From Acidobacteriota bacterium (GTDB lineage Bacteria; Acidobacteriota; Terriglobia; Bryobacterales; Bryobacteraceae): DNA of 64,000 nucleotides. The translations under genes and the position numbers were made by a program. The first letter of the stretch is position 1. Each line of letters starts with the position of its first letter. Of this stretch, positions 19,966 through 30,200 are shown piece after piece. The notes under the pieces were generated by a model. The model was not told the origin of the DNA and did no database searches. It saw only the letters and a list, made by a program, of their open reading frames with translations. The stretch covers positions 62,001-126,000 of the forward strand of contig JACTMJ010000022.1 of assembly GCA_014584705.1 (NCBI GenBank). The letters are read 5' to 3'.

Positions 19966-20616
19966 TTATGCGCTTCGCTGTCTCCGGTACCGGGCAACGC
20001 CCAACATCGCCATTCCCGCGCTCAGCATGAGCCAGGTCGATGGTTCAGGCACGTTCTCGCCGGTATCCGGCACGCCCGGAACCATCGCCAGCACTTTCGC
20101 GCTGCCCCCGGTACCAGCGATCGACTTAATCCGCCCCGCCATCGGCGCAAAACTCGCCTCCGTAAATGTGCGCCCGGACGCGGCGTAATCGAAGATCACC
20201 GATGTAGCGCTGATCGAGTTGTTGCCCTGAGTGCCAAAATTGAACCCGACAGTGAAGCTCCCGGCCGGCAGACCTTGCACGCCATTCAGGTTATTGTCGT
20301 TGCTTCCGCACTGAATCGTCCCGCCGGGGACGACACACACCGTTGAGACTTCCGCCCCGGAGAACATACTGTTCGTAATCCCGGTGACCCCGCCGTTCAC
20401 GTTGAAGAAAAAACCGGTGATATCTCCCAAAGACTTCCCGGGATCCATCTGCAAATCAAATTGAATCTTGCTGTTACCGATGTCCTTTACCTCAACGAGC
20501 AAGCCTACATTCTCCACCGGAGTCGTCGCCGGAAGCAGCTCCCAAATCGTGGAGGCCGTAACATTCCCAATCAACAAACACGTCCCCAAAACTAAAGCCC
20601 AAAATGTTCTTCGCAT
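19966..20616 (-). CDS. PEP-CTERM sorting-signal secreted protein
   Basis: A 216-residue exported protein with an N-terminal signal peptide (MRRTFWALVLGTCLLIGNVTAS) and a C-terminal PEP-CTERM anchor. The anchor has VPEPSTW, a hydrophobic helix …LMLSAGMAMLGVA…, then RYRRQR. Such tails are recognised by exosortase and anchor or release proteins linked to extracellular polysaccharide. The body is Gly/Asn/Ser-rich beta-type sequence with two cysteines and no catalytic motif I can name. No exosortase or PEP-CTERM cluster is in this window. A GGGAGGAAGG lies a little far (about 11 bases) upstream of the ATG. Confidence 0.9.
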   Translation of the reverse strand: MRRTFWALVLGTCLLIGNVTASTIWELLPATTPVENVGLLVEVKDIGNSKIQFDLQMDPGKSLGDITGFFFNVNGGVTGITNSMFSGAEVSTVCVVPGGTIQCGSNDNNLNGVQGLPAGSFTVGFNFGTQGNNSISATSVIFDYAASGRTFTEASFAPMAGRIKSIAGTGGSAKVLAMVPGVPDTGENVPEPSTWLMLSAGMAMLGVARYRRQRSA

Positions 20617-20912
20617 AAACCTAGTACCCTTCCTCCCGTCCAGAGCGGGTTTGCATTCATGTTAAGCGAAATCGAGCTGTAAAGGCGTCCTTCGGCCTAA
20701 AATGAGATGTATAGTACGTGCGTTTGCGAAGAAAGCATCGGACGATCCGAAGCTTTGTGCTTGTGTGTTTTCAATACGTTACAATTGTAATCGTAAAACC
20801 AAACGTAGCCGAAAATCGGGTGGAGACTTGAACGCGATTCCGCACGCGGCAACTGGCAATCTACGCAGGAAGTCTAGACTTAGATTTTCCTATACATCCG
20901 TGAGTAACGCGC

Positions 20913-21662
20913 CTATCCAACTTCGCGCCAGCCATTGCCCGCCAGCGTGAAGTTTTCCCCGAGGTACACACGCCGCACTTCCGGATCCCGGCCTAACGCA
21001 TCGGGGGTACCCGCCCGGAAGATCCGCCCTTCGTTGATAATGTAGGCCCGGTCCGTGACGGCCAGGGTCACTGCGACGTTATGGTCGGTAATCAGGATGC
21101 CGATGCCGCTCCGCTTCAGCTCAAAAATGATGTCCTGCAGTTCCGCCACCTGAATGGGATCGATGCCGGAGAACGGCTCGTCCAGCAGCAGAAAATGCGG
21201 ATCGATCACCAGGGAACGCGCAATCTCGACGCGCCGCCGCTCCCCGCCGGAAAGCATATACCCCTGGCTCTTGCGCACCCGCTCGAGACCCAGTTGCTCC
21301 AGCAGTCTTTCTCGCTTCTCCTCGCGCTCGTGTCGCCGCAGCGGAAGCGTCTCCAGAATCGCCATCAGATTCTGCTCCACCGTGAGCTTGCGGAACACGG
21401 AGGGCTCCTGCGGCAAATAGCTGATGCCCCGGCGCGCCCGCTGGTACATCGGCAAGTCCGTAATATCCTCGCCGTCCAAGAGCACCTGGCCGGAATCGGG
21501 AGTCACCAGGCCCACAATCATGTAAAACGAGGTCGTCTTTCCCGCCCCGTTCGGACCCAGCAGGCCCACCACCTCGCCGCGCTCCATGGAGACCGACAGA
21601 TCATGCACCACGCGGCGGCGCTGATAGGTCTTGGAGATTTCGATGGCCTGAAGCTGTTGCAT
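20913..21662 (-). CDS. lptB: LPS export ABC transporter ATP-binding protein
   Basis: A 249-residue cytosolic ATPase of the LptB2FGC complex that drives lipopolysaccharide from the inner membrane across the periplasm. It has Walker A GPNGAGKT near residues 35-42, the Q-loop [17 protein letters not shown] characteristic of LptB, the signature [14 protein letters not shown], Walker B FLLLDEP, and the H-loop ITDHN. The length is normal. Its ATG lies 2 bases after the stop of the LptC/LptA gene, so the two are coupled. The usual downstream rpoN/hpf genes are absent; the operon ends here. Confidence 0.97.
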   Translation of the reverse strand: MQQLQAIEISKTYQRRRVVHDLSVSMERGEVVGLLGPNGAGKTTSFYMIVGLVTPDSGQVLLDGEDITDLPMYQRARRGISYLPQEPSVFRKLTVEQNLMAILETLPLRRHEREEKRERLLEQLGLERVRKSQGYMLSGGERRRVEIARSLVIDPHFLLLDEPFSGIDPIQVAELQDIIFELKRSGIGILITDHNVAVTLAVTDRAYIINEGRIFRAGTPDALGRDPEVRRVYLGENFTLAGNGWREVG

Positions 21663-21664
21663 GG

Positions 21665-24004
21665 CTATTTGCGGCGAATCACACTGACCGCCGGAACGGC
21701 ATCGCCGCTCTCCACAATCAGCCGGTCCTCGTTCGAGAAATAAGTAAGACGCCGGCCGCGCGTGGCCCCTTCCTTCTGATCGTCGAAGAACGGCTCTCCA
21801 CCGTACAGAACCATCTTCTCATCCGCGGGGTAATATTCGGCATGCTCTCCGCCGCCCCGGCGGATATTTCCGGGTTCCTCTATCAGGATGCGCGCGTTTC
21901 CGTCGGCGAAGGCTTTTTCCAGTTCCGTTTCGCCCGAGGGCGTTTCCTTGAGCACCATGCGCATCCGTTCCGAATCCACTGAAAGCAGCGCCCGCCGCAT
22001 GCGGACCTTCCCCTCGTAGTGCGCGATCTTATCGGAATCCCGGTACCGCATTTTCGCGGCGTGAATGAGTGTGTAGGTCTTCGCTCCCGCGCCGGCCGGC
22101 TTGGGTGGGGACGGCCTGGGCGCGGACGCCTTTGCGCCTTCCGCCGCTTTGGTCCCCGGCGCGCTCTGTTTCCGCTCCTCAATCTGCGAGAACACGTTGC
22201 CCTCGCCTTCGATTGTCTTCGCCTCGCGGTCAATCACGGCGGCATCGGCGTGCAAGCGATTCGCGCCCTGCCAGAGTTTGGCATCGCCCTGATAGCGAAT
22301 CCACCGGTTTCCGTTGCGCGTCGCCATGCGCGCGGCCGTTGCCTGCAGGGTCTCCTTGCCGCCCGGAAGCCCGAATCCGTTCGGCTTCGCTGCCTCGCCC
22401 TGCTTCGCTTCCGGCTTCCGGGTGGAAACGACATGCCCTTCGGCCAGCAGGTCTCCGCTCGGTTCCGCGGTCCGGATGCGGTCCGCCTGCAAGGAGCCCG
22501 AGGCATCCCATAGCTGCGCATTCCCATCGAGCAGGTTGTACTTCTCCGCCTGATGCAGCATCGCCGAGTTGGCCTTGCCCCTCCGCGCTCCCTCCCGGAA
22601 TTCGAAACTCCCGGCCTGTTTCATCCACTGCATTTCACCGCTCTTGACGTCGAATCGCGCTTCGAGCGTTTCAGACTTCGTACTGAGTGGCGAGGGCGCG
22701 GGGGATTTGCGCTTTCGCGCCTCGGCGATCGCGGCCGCGGATGGCTGCGACTCCGTCCTTGCCTTCGTCGCTTCGAAACGCTCCAGGACGTTCTCCGCGC
22801 CATAGTGGGCAATCATGCGGTCCGCGTACAGTTTCCGCTCCCGCTGCGTGGCATTGGCGGGAAGAAACGTGAGGCTGCCCGGCGCATGGGTCAACAAACG
22901 CTCCGCCTCCGCGCCGCCCGGACGCATCTGCACTTCCACCACATCGGCTTCCAGCACCCGCCGCGGCTGCGTGGCCGCGCTCTTCCCGAGCGGGGTAGAG
23001 CGGACCGTGGCGCCTCCATGAGCGAACGCTTTCTCCAGTTCCGGATCCTCCGTGCCCTCTCGAAAAATCAGGTTCATCCGCGCCGAGCGCACTTCGCTGC
23101 GCGAACCCGGAGTCAGCGTTTCCACCCGGCTGTTGCCGTCGCCGAAAATCTCCGCGAGGGTGCCATCCGCCCGGTACTTCAGTTCGGCGAACTGCGCTCC
23201 AAATGCCAGTTCCCGGTTCGGGTATTTGTCCAGCCCGGAGACGTTCCGGGCTTCCACCCGGTGAATCTCCCCATCCTTCAGTTCAATCGTTGCGTCCCCG
23301 GCATCCATCGCGAGTTTCCGCCGCTCCATCCGCGTCGGGCCCGTCATCTCGATCTTGGAATACACTTCGCGATAGATCGCGTGCGACGCCGAAACCACCG
23401 TAGGGAACGCCGCTCCGTCCTTCACCAGAGTGAGCCGCACATCCTGGTTGAGCGTCACTTCCTTTGCTTGGGGATCGTAGAGCGCACCCACTGCGTCTCC
23501 GAAGCCCTCCGCGAACTGAAAGAAGGTCTTTTCGTCCGTCCGCGCCTTACCGCTTTCCGTATCGAAATGGACTTTTGACGAGCGGATCGTCATGGGCCGC
23601 TCCGGCATGGGCCGCCCGTCGTTGGGTATCCGCATGACGATCTCGACTTCGCCCTCCGAGTACATCGTCTTCGAACGGATATCGACGTCGGCGCGCTTGC
23701 TCTTCACAAGGTCGTAGGCGCTCGGGTCGCCCCCGAAAATCTTGAGATCCACGTCCACGAGTTCCACGCGCGACGGCTGCTGGATCATCCGGTATTCCCG
23801 GGCGGAAATCTCCACCATCGGCTTGCCGTCCACATTGTGGGTCCACTGCCAGCGGTCGGCCGTACCGGCTACACCCTGTGGCAATGGCGCGGGCGGAGGT
23901 GTCGCATTAGCGGCTGCCTGCTTGCGCTGATAGTAATAAATAACGCCGGTACCAAGGGAGAGGGCGAGGAAGAGGAAGGCGATCAGGCGCCCGAGCCTGC
24001 GCAT
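21665..24004 (-). CDS. LptC/LptA-type LPS transport protein (long, multi-OstA)
   Basis: A 779-residue protein anchored by one N-terminal transmembrane helix ([25 protein letters not shown]) with the rest periplasmic. The first ~200 residues resemble LptC (…[45 protein letters not shown]…). The remainder repeats OstA/LptA-like beta-strand units such as …[49 protein letters not shown]… and …[30 protein letters not shown]…. It would form the periplasmic beta-jelly-roll bridge fed by LptB. It is about four times longer than E. coli LptC or LptA and appears to join both roles. It lies directly upstream of lptB. Confidence 0.88.
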   Translation of the reverse strand: MRRLGRLIAFLFLALSLGTGVIYYYQRKQAAANATPPPAPLPQGVAGTADRWQWTHNVDGKPMVEISAREYRMIQQPSRVELVDVDLKIFGGDPSAYDLVKSKRADVDIRSKTMYSEGEVEIVMRIPNDGRPMPERPMTIRSSKVHFDTESGKARTDEKTFFQFAEGFGDAVGALYDPQAKEVTLNQDVRLTLVKDGAAFPTVVSASHAIYREVYSKIEMTGPTRMERRKLAMDAGDATIELKDGEIHRVEARNVSGLDKYPNRELAFGAQFAELKYRADGTLAEIFGDGNSRVETLTPGSRSEVRSARMNLIFREGTEDPELEKAFAHGGATVRSTPLGKSAATQPRRVLEADVVEVQMRPGGAEAERLLTHAPGSLTFLPANATQRERKLYADRMIAHYGAENVLERFEATKARTESQPSAAAIAEARKRKSPAPSPLSTKSETLEARFDVKSGEMQWMKQAGSFEFREGARRGKANSAMLHQAEKYNLLDGNAQLWDASGSLQADRIRTAEPSGDLLAEGHVVSTRKPEAKQGEAAKPNGFGLPGGKETLQATAARMATRNGNRWIRYQGDAKLWQGANRLHADAAVIDREAKTIEGEGNVFSQIEERKQSAPGTKAAEGAKASAPRPSPPKPAGAGAKTYTLIHAAKMRYRDSDKIAHYEGKVRMRRALLSVDSERMRMVLKETPSGETELEKAFADGNARILIEEPGNIRRGGGEHAEYYPADEKMVLYGGEPFFDDQKEGATRGRRLTYFSNEDRLIVESGDAVPAVSVIRRK

Positions 24005-24071
24005 GCTGCTCTCAGAATAGCATCCGCCGCCGCTCCGCTTCCCGCCGGCTCGCCCGATCCGGCCATCAGAG

Positions 24072-25055
24072 CTATGTGTTTGCGTTTGGGGAGGGTGTCA
24101 GCGGCTTCGTTCCCCGGATGAATGCGCTCAGGAATCGTCCGTCCACCTCATCGCGCATGGCCTCCACGTCCAGGCCGTTCTCTTCGAGGAAAGCCTTTGC
24201 GTCCTCCACGCGATAAATCCGGGTAGGCTCCAGCGAAACATCCTCGAACCCCGCGGCCCGGAGCCGTTCCGCGTAATCGTCCATCTCGAGAGCGCCCGCG
24301 ATGCAACCCACCCAAAGCATCACCTGCTTCCGGATCTCCGCGTGCATCTCGCCGCGCGTGACGACGTCGGAGACGGCGAAGCGTCCGCCCGGTTTGAGCA
24401 CCCGGAACGCCTCGCGCAGCACCGCATCCTTGTCCGCGGCGAGGTTGATCACACAGTTGGAGACGATCACATCCACATGGCTATCGGGCAGCGGAATGTG
24501 CTCAATATCCCCCTTCAGGAACTCGACGTTCGTGGCACCGGCCAAACGCTGATTCTCTCGCGCCAACTCCAGCATCTCGTCCGTCATGTCGAGGCCGTAG
24601 GCTTTCCCGGCCGGCCCCACCCGCTTGGCCGAGAGCAGCACATCAATGCCGCCCCCGGAGCCCAGGTCCAGCACGATTTCGCCCGCCTTCAGTTCCGCCA
24701 GCGCGGTGGGATTGCCGCAGCCAAGCGAGGCCAGCACCGCTTTCTCCGGCAGTTCCGCCTGGGTTACGGCATCGTAGAGATTGCGCGTAATCGGGTCCGC
24801 GTAGCGCGTCAATTGGTCGTCGCCGCAGCAGGAAGCGCGGAGCGGCCCCGGTTCGCTGCCGCAGCACGGTGTGCTTTGCTTCAGCGATGGTTTGCTCGAA
24901 ACGGTCTCTCCGCAGCAGGGCGTATTCGCTTTCAAGACGCTCTCCGCCGCGCCTGTCCCGTCGCAACAAGCGGCGCCCTTCCCCGTCAACACCCGCCGCG
25001 CTTCTTCGGCGTATTTCTCTCGAACCACATTCTTAATCGATTCGCTCGTCATCAT
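24072..25055 (-). CDS. arsM: Arsenite S-adenosylmethyltransferase with cysteine-pair N-terminal extension
   Basis: A 327-residue cytosolic enzyme that methylates As(III) using SAM. The Rossmann motif is VLDLGSGGGIDVLLSA (residues ~128-143). The two catalytic-domain cysteines are C201 (VSNCVINL) and C251 (WVGCIAGAL), as in ArsM. The N-terminus carries four Cys-Cys pairs (30-31, 47-48, 64-65, 76-77) in loose repeats of the form T-P-C-C-G, where characterised enzymes have only single reactive cysteines. It starts 6 bases after the arsR stop, so the two form an operon under ArsR control. The start could be either of two adjacent ATGs. Confidence 0.93.
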   Translation of the reverse strand: MMTSESIKNVVREKYAEEARRVLTGKGAACCDGTGAAESVLKANTPCCGETVSSKPSLKQSTPCCGSEPGPLRASCCGDDQLTRYADPITRNLYDAVTQAELPEKAVLASLGCGNPTALAELKAGEIVLDLGSGGGIDVLLSAKRVGPAGKAYGLDMTDEMLELARENQRLAGATNVEFLKGDIEHIPLPDSHVDVIVSNCVINLAADKDAVLREAFRVLKPGGRFAVSDVVTRGEMHAEIRKQVMLWVGCIAGALEMDDYAERLRAAGFEDVSLEPTRIYRVEDAKAFLEENGLDVEAMRDEVDGRFLSAFIRGTKPLTPSPNANT

Positions 25056-25061
25056 CGCAAC

Positions 25062-25505
25062 TCATCCCTTCTTCCCGGCGCTTGGAGCATCCGGAGCGCA
25101 GCATCCGCCGTCGCCACAATCGTTCCCGCTGGAGCCGGTCTTCGCTTGCCGCCGGCAAAGCTCCTCCGGGTCCGTCGCCAGGATCTCAGCGAGGGCGGCC
25201 CGGTCCCGCTTCCACTTCGGATCCTCGGTCAACTGCACGCGCAACGCATCCACAATCGCTCGGACGGGCGCGGCCGCGAATTCCGTCGAGAGCCGGTAAT
25301 AGATCCACCGGCCTTCTTTGCGGAAATCCACCAGGTCCGCCTGCCGCAGAATCGACATGTGCTTGGAAACCGTGGAAGGCGCCAGTTGCAGCAATTCTGT
25401 AATCTGGCAAACGCACAGTTCCTGCTCGCCGCACGCCAACAGCGCCCGCAGGCGGTTCTCATCGCCCAAGGCTTTCAATGCCGCTAAGGTATCTCGGAAG
25501 CTCAC
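25062..25505 (-). CDS. arsR: ArsR-family metalloregulator
   Basis: A 147-residue winged-helix repressor. The metal site is ELCVCQI (C31-x-C33) at the start of the recognition helix region, followed by …APSTVSKHMSILRQADLVDFRKEGRWIYYRL…. These are the classic ArsR marks. As(III) binding should release DNA and induce arsM immediately downstream. The C-terminal tail carries further cysteines (…NDCGDGGCCAP…) that could be an extra thiolate site. The start is GTG with no clear Shine-Dalgarno. A candidate operator lies just upstream. Confidence 0.93.
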   Translation of the reverse strand: MSFRDTLAALKALGDENRLRALLACGEQELCVCQITELLQLAPSTVSKHMSILRQADLVDFRKEGRWIYYRLSTEFAAAPVRAIVDALRVQLTEDPKWKRDRAALAEILATDPEELCRRQAKTGSSGNDCGDGGCCAPDAPSAGKKG

Positions 25506-25541
25506 TATCTATATTTCGCCATATAACGAATTATGAGTCAA
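25506..25541 (-). promoter_or_regulatory. Candidate arsR operator/promoter
   Basis: Immediately upstream of the arsR start lies TATAT-TTCGCC-ATATA (25510-25525), a 5-bp inverted repeat around 6 bases in an AT-rich patch. ArsR/SmtB operators are AT-rich imperfect palindromes of this kind. A TTGACT hexamer (minus strand, 25541-25536) could be the -35; the -10 is not obvious at 17 bases. The palindrome sits where bound ArsR would block its own operon. Confidence 0.5.
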
Positions 25542-25666
25542 CAAAAAAATGCCACCTTCTCTCTGCTCAACGGAATCACCCGCAATCCGCATCACCGGGC
25601 CGGAGGTCCGGACGCCAATCGGGCGTCCAGCCGCCCCCACACCTTCCCTCCTGGCGATCTCCCTCC

Positions 25667-27613
25667 TCAGGAAATCGCCGGGTCCTCAAGATACGTGTAG
25701 CCCTGCAGCCCATCCTCGTAGAAGCGCAGCAATCGGCCGGACTCTTCATAGCCGATCTTCCCGAGGCGCACCGCGTGTTCCACATCACGGCGGAACTTGG
25801 CGCTCAAGGCATCGGTCTTGAACTGGACGTAATCCAGCACCTCCCGCACCATGTCGCCTTTCACCAGCGTATCGAGCACGGCCTCGCCGTACTCGTCAAT
25901 CGACACATGCACGGCGTTCGTATCCCCGAAGAGATTGTGCAGGTCGCCCAGAATCTCCTGGTATGCCCCCACCAGAAACGCCCCCAGATAATACGGTTCG
26001 TCGTTGTAGCGGTGGAGCGGCAGTGTCTTCTTCACGTCCCGCCGGTCAATGAACTGGTCGATCTTGCCGTCGGAATCGCACGAGATGTCGCCCAGAATCC
26101 CGCGCTCGGTCGGCTCTTCGTCCAGGCGGTGAATGGGCATGATCGGGAAAAGCTGCTTGATCGCCCAGCTATCGGGCATGCTCTGGAAGAGCGAGAAATT
26201 GCAGAAATAGGTATCGGAGAGCAGTTCCTCCAGATTCTCCAACTCCTCTGGGACGTAGTCGAGATCCTTGACGATGCGGGCCACGCGCTTCGTGATCGCC
26301 CAATAGAGGTTCTCCGCCATGGAACGCTGCTCCAACGTGAGGTAGCCCAGACTGAACAGATTCAGCGCCTGGTCCAGCGAATCGTTGGCGTCATGGAACG
26401 CTTCGCGCACGTTCTTCATGCCCACCGTACGGTACGTCTCCAGCAGATCGGCAAGCGGCTGCGCGGCATCCTCGGGCAGCGTGGTTGGCACCGACGAATC
26501 CCCCAGCCCGCCCACTCCCACCACGTTGAAGATCAGCGCGCTATGGTACGACACCACCGCCCGCCCGCTCTCTGAAATGATCGTCGGATGCGGCACTTCC
26601 GCTTCGTCGCAGACGCTCTGTACGTGCGCGACGACGTCGTTAGCATATTCCTGCAAGGTGTAGTTGACGCTCGATTCAAAATCGGTCTGAGAGCCGTCGT
26701 AATCGATGCCCAGCCCGCCACCCACGTCGAGATACTTGAGACCGCAGCCCTGCTTGGCCAGTTCCGCATAGATCCGCGCCGCTTCGTTTACGGCCACCTT
26801 CACGTGGCGGATGTTGGTGATCTGGCTGCCCAGATGAAAATGCAGCAGATTCAGGCAGTGCTCCATTCCCATGGACTTCAGCTTGTGAAGCGCCTGCAGC
26901 ACCTCGCTCATCGTGAGCCCGAACTTTGACCGAAATCCCCCGCTGGAGCGCCAGCGGCCGGATCCGCGCGCGGCCAGCTTCAGCCGCAGGCCGATCGACG
27001 GCGTCACGCCCACCTTCTCCGCGTATTTCAGGATCAGATCGAGTTCGGAGAACTTCTCCACGATCGGGATCACATTGCGGCCGATCTTCTTGGCCAGCAT
27101 CGCCATCTCGATGTATTCATCGTCCTTGAAGCCGTTGCACAGAATCGGAGTGTCGTTATCCGAAACGCCCAGCACCGCCAGCAACTCCGGCTTCGAACCC
27201 GCCTCCAGGCCAAACCCGAATGGCTTCCCGTAGCGGTAGACCTCTTCCACCACCTGCCGCTGCTGGTTCACCTTGATGGGGTAGACGCAGGCATAGCCGC
27301 CCTTGTAGCCGAACTCATTGATGGAGTTCCCGAAGGCTTCCTGAATCTCACGAAGGCGGTGGCCGAGGATTTCCGTGAACCGCAGCAGGATGGGCAGGCT
27401 GATGCCGCGCAACTGAAGTCGGTCCACCAGTTGTTTGATATCGATATAACGAACGGGGTCTTTTTCGGGATGGACAAGCAGGTTGCCGTTCTTCCCAACC
27501 GAAAAGTATCCATTGCTCCAACGGGATACGTCGTAGAGTTCATTCGCCGCAAACACGGTCCACCGGTCGGAGCCATCCAACCTGGTTGATTCTTCGAAAC
27601 CCTTAACGGCCAA
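25667..27613 (-). CDS. speA: Biosynthetic arginine decarboxylase
   Basis: A 648-residue PLP enzyme converting arginine to agmatine for polyamine synthesis. It has the family opening …YDVSRWSNGYFSVG…, the PLP lysine in VYPIKVNQQRQVV, …GFGLEAGSKPEL…, the HFHLGSQITNI motif, …YLDVGGGLGIDYDGS…, and the C-terminal …DTYFCNFSLFQSMPDSWAI… with the active-site Cys. The length matches speA. The start is a TTG with a purine-rich GGGGGAGAAAG upstream, and no better in-frame start covers the conserved N-terminus. It is followed by a 161-base gap to arsR. Confidence 0.96.
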   Translation of the reverse strand: MAVKGFEESTRLDGSDRWTVFAANELYDVSRWSNGYFSVGKNGNLLVHPEKDPVRYIDIKQLVDRLQLRGISLPILLRFTEILGHRLREIQEAFGNSINEFGYKGGYACVYPIKVNQQRQVVEEVYRYGKPFGFGLEAGSKPELLAVLGVSDNDTPILCNGFKDDEYIEMAMLAKKIGRNVIPIVEKFSELDLILKYAEKVGVTPSIGLRLKLAARGSGRWRSSGGFRSKFGLTMSEVLQALHKLKSMGMEHCLNLLHFHLGSQITNIRHVKVAVNEAARIYAELAKQGCGLKYLDVGGGLGIDYDGSQTDFESSVNYTLQEYANDVVAHVQSVCDEAEVPHPTIISESGRAVVSYHSALIFNVVGVGGLGDSSVPTTLPEDAAQPLADLLETYRTVGMKNVREAFHDANDSLDQALNLFSLGYLTLEQRSMAENLYWAITKRVARIVKDLDYVPEELENLEELLSDTYFCNFSLFQSMPDSWAIKQLFPIMPIHRLDEEPTERGILGDISCDSDGKIDQFIDRRDVKKTLPLHRYNDEPYYLGAFLVGAYQEILGDLHNLFGDTNAVHVSIDEYGEAVLDTLVKGDMVREVLDYVQFKTDALSAKFRRDVEHAVRLGKIGYEESGRLLRFYEDGLQGYTYLEDPAIS

Positions 27614-27734
27614 TTTCTATCTTTCTCCCCCAATCCTTGATTCTCCGACGAATAGCGGGGGTCCACAAGGAGACGAAACAAATAATCGTGAGGCCGCCAA
27701 TCGGAGCGCTCACCGCACCCGTTCTTGCCCGCTT

Positions 27735-30170
27735 GTGTCAGAGCGCCGCATCCGCTACTCTAGCAAAGAAAAGGCGAATCAAAAGATCCTGATGAACCTC
27801 TCCCTGGGCTTTCCTGAATTCGATGAAGCCGGTCTCCCCGAGCCGGTTCGCAAGCGAAGCGAGGGCCTTAATGGCGCGATCACCCGTTTCGAAGCGATGC
27901 GGAGCGAAGGGCATCCTTCCATCCGCGCCGTTCACCGCCAACCCGCCTCGGAGGGCGACTACGTTTCCTTCCCGGAAACCCTGCCAATCGCCGTGGCCGA
28001 TGCGCTCCGGCGTCGGGGAATCAGCCGTCTTTACGGGCACCAGGGGCGGGCGTACGCTCACATTCGCGACGGGCGGAACGTCACCGTGGTCACCCCCACG
28101 GCCAGCGGCAAGACGCTCTGTTACAACCTTCCCGTGCTCGAGGCGGCGTTGGCCGCGCCGTCAACCAGGGCGCTCTATCTGTTTCCCACAAAAGCCCTCG
28201 CGGAAGATCAGCTTCATGAGTTGCACGGGCTGATCGAAGAGTGCGGTAGCGATCTGAAAGTCTTCACTTACGATGGCGACACGCCGCAGGATGCCCGCCG
28301 TGCCATCCGCGAACGCGCCAACGTCGTCCTCACGAATCCGGACATGCTGCACACCGGAATCCTGCCTCACCACACCAAATGGGCCAAGCTCTTTGAGAAT
28401 TTGCGCTACGTCGTCATCGACGAACTCCACTCCTATCGGGGAGTTTACGGCAGCCACCTCGCGAACCTGCTGCGCCGCCTACAACGCATTTGCCTGTTTT
28501 ACGGAACAAAGCCGCAATTTATCTGCTGTTCCGCGACCATCGCGAACCCCAGAGAACACGCGGAAGCGCTCACTGAGCAGCCGTTCGAACTGGTCGGCGA
28601 GAACGGCGCTCCGAGTGGAGAAAAGTTCTTTGTTTTCTACAATCCGCCGGTCGTAAACCAGCAGCTTGGCATCCGCCGCGGCTATCTCGCGGAAAGCAAG
28701 CGGCTGGCGCAGGACCTCATCGAACGGAACCTGCAGACCCTGGTTTTCACGAACAACCGGCTGGCGACCGAGGTGCTCACGAAATACCTCAAGGACGCGA
28801 ATGAACGCGGACCGCTGCCCGATACGGCCGTGCGGGGCTACCGTGGCGGCTACCTCCCCAAGGAGCGCCGGGTGATCGAGAAGGCGCTGCGCGAAGGTGA
28901 GATCCGCGCCGTGGTAGCCACCAATGCTCTCGAACTGGGTATCGATATCGGTTCGCTCGACGCCGTCGTCCTGGCCGGCTACCCCGGTACGATCGCCTCC
29001 ACCTGGCAGCGCGTGGGCCGGGCCGGGCGTCGGCAATCGGCTTCCATCGCCGTCATGGTGGCCTCCAGCGCGCCCATGGACCAGTTCATCATAGAGCACC
29101 CCGAATACTTCTTCAGCCGTTCCCCCGAACGCGCCTCGGTAAACCCGAACAATCTCGAAATCCTGCTGAGCCACCTCAAGTGTGCTGTCTTCGAGTTGCC
29201 GGTGAAACAGGACGAAACCTTCGGAGGACACGACGCCGCGGAATTGTGCGAGTTTCTGAAAGACTTTGGTTTCGTACACCAATCCGGGGACGCCTGGCAC
29301 TGGATCTCCGACACCTACCCAGCGGATGCCATCAGCCTCCGCGCCATCACCAGCGACAACTTCGTCGTGATCGATACCACCCACGACGCCAGGGTAATTG
29401 CCGAAGTGGATTTCCCATCCGCCCTCACCACGCTGCACGAAAAGGCGATCTATCTCCACGAGGCGCGCCAATATCAGGTGGAGCGCTTTGATTACGAGGG
29501 CCGCAAGGCCTACGTCCGCGCCGTGGAGTGCGACTATTTCACCGATGCGATCGACTATACGCAGGTCCGCTCCATCGAAGAATTCGCCGCCCGCCCGATT
29601 CAGTTCGCCAACGTCAAGCACGGCGAGGCTCGCGTCAACCGGCAGATCGTCGGCTTCAAGAAGATCAAATTCTATACGATGGAAAACATCGGCGCCGGGC
29701 ACCTATCGATGCCGGAGCAGGAGATGCACACCACGGCCTGGTGGTTGCATCTGACGGAGCGCTTCCTCACGCAGTTCGCGGATCTCACGCCGCTGGAAAA
29801 ACAGAACGGGCTCGCCGGGCTGGGCAATGCACTGCGCACCGTGGCCGCGTTTCTTCTCATGTGCGATCCCCGCGACCTTGGCCTCGCCTTCTCCGACGAG
29901 CCGCTCACGGAGGGAACGCGCATCGAACCGAATCTGTATCTCTACGATGCCTATCCCGGCGGAATCGGCCTAAGCGAACCGCTCTATCACGCCACGAACA
30001 CCCTGCTCACGAATGCTCTCGGTATGATGCGGGCCTGCCACTGCGAATCCGGCTGCCCGTCCTGCGTGGGCCCGGTGGGGGAAATCGGGGACAACGGAAA
30101 AGCAATCGCGATTCGCTTCGCCGAGGCACTGCTCAGCGGCGGCTCCGCCCCCGAAGAACCGCCGTTTTAG
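27735..30170 (+). CDS. MrfA-type DNA repair helicase (SF2, DUF1998 zinc-binding C-terminus)
   Basis: An 811-residue DEAD/DEAH-box helicase. It has the motif I region TPTASGKT (120-127), a DEAH-box variant IDELHSY, motif III CCSATIANP, and motif VI QRVGRAGR. It ends with the DUF1998 cysteine cluster C-H-C-x3-GC-x2-C. This layout is that of MrfA (YprA), a 3'-5' helicase involved in mitomycin lesion repair. The annotated start is GTG 27735; ATG 27792 is a possible alternative that keeps all conserved parts. It is divergent from speA and convergent with the receptor gene. Confidence 0.9.
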   Translation: MSERRIRYSSKEKANQKILMNLSLGFPEFDEAGLPEPVRKRSEGLNGAITRFEAMRSEGHPSIRAVHRQPASEGDYVSFPETLPIAVADALRRRGISRLYGHQGRAYAHIRDGRNVTVVTPTASGKTLCYNLPVLEAALAAPSTRALYLFPTKALAEDQLHELHGLIEECGSDLKVFTYDGDTPQDARRAIRERANVVLTNPDMLHTGILPHHTKWAKLFENLRYVVIDELHSYRGVYGSHLANLLRRLQRICLFYGTKPQFICCSATIANPREHAEALTEQPFELVGENGAPSGEKFFVFYNPPVVNQQLGIRRGYLAESKRLAQDLIERNLQTLVFTNNRLATEVLTKYLKDANERGPLPDTAVRGYRGGYLPKERRVIEKALREGEIRAVVATNALELGIDIGSLDAVVLAGYPGTIASTWQRVGRAGRRQSASIAVMVASSAPMDQFIIEHPEYFFSRSPERASVNPNNLEILLSHLKCAVFELPVKQDETFGGHDAAELCEFLKDFGFVHQSGDAWHWISDTYPADAISLRAITSDNFVVIDTTHDARVIAEVDFPSALTTLHEKAIYLHEARQYQVERFDYEGRKAYVRAVECDYFTDAIDYTQVRSIEEFAARPIQFANVKHGEARVNRQIVGFKKIKFYTMENIGAGHLSMPEQEMHTTAWWLHLTERFLTQFADLTPLEKQNGLAGLGNALRTVAAFLLMCDPRDLGLAFSDEPLTEGTRIEPNLYLYDAYPGGIGLSEPLYHATNTLLTNALGMMRACHCESGCPSCVGPVGEIGDNGKAIAIRFAEALLSGGSAPEEPPF

Positions 30171-30200
30171 AATTGGCAACCGGCTGCGCGAGCACGCATG

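Noticed and set aside
17476..20000. rtcA/rtcB RNA-repair genes near the RtcR-like gene
   Set aside because: Neither RtcB ligase nor RtcA cyclase motifs appear in any neighbouring frame.
20617..20912. Riboswitch upstream of the PEP-CTERM gene (c-di-GMP type)
   Set aside because: A few bases such as GCAAACC are reminiscent of one, but the conserved core and helices could not be drawn.
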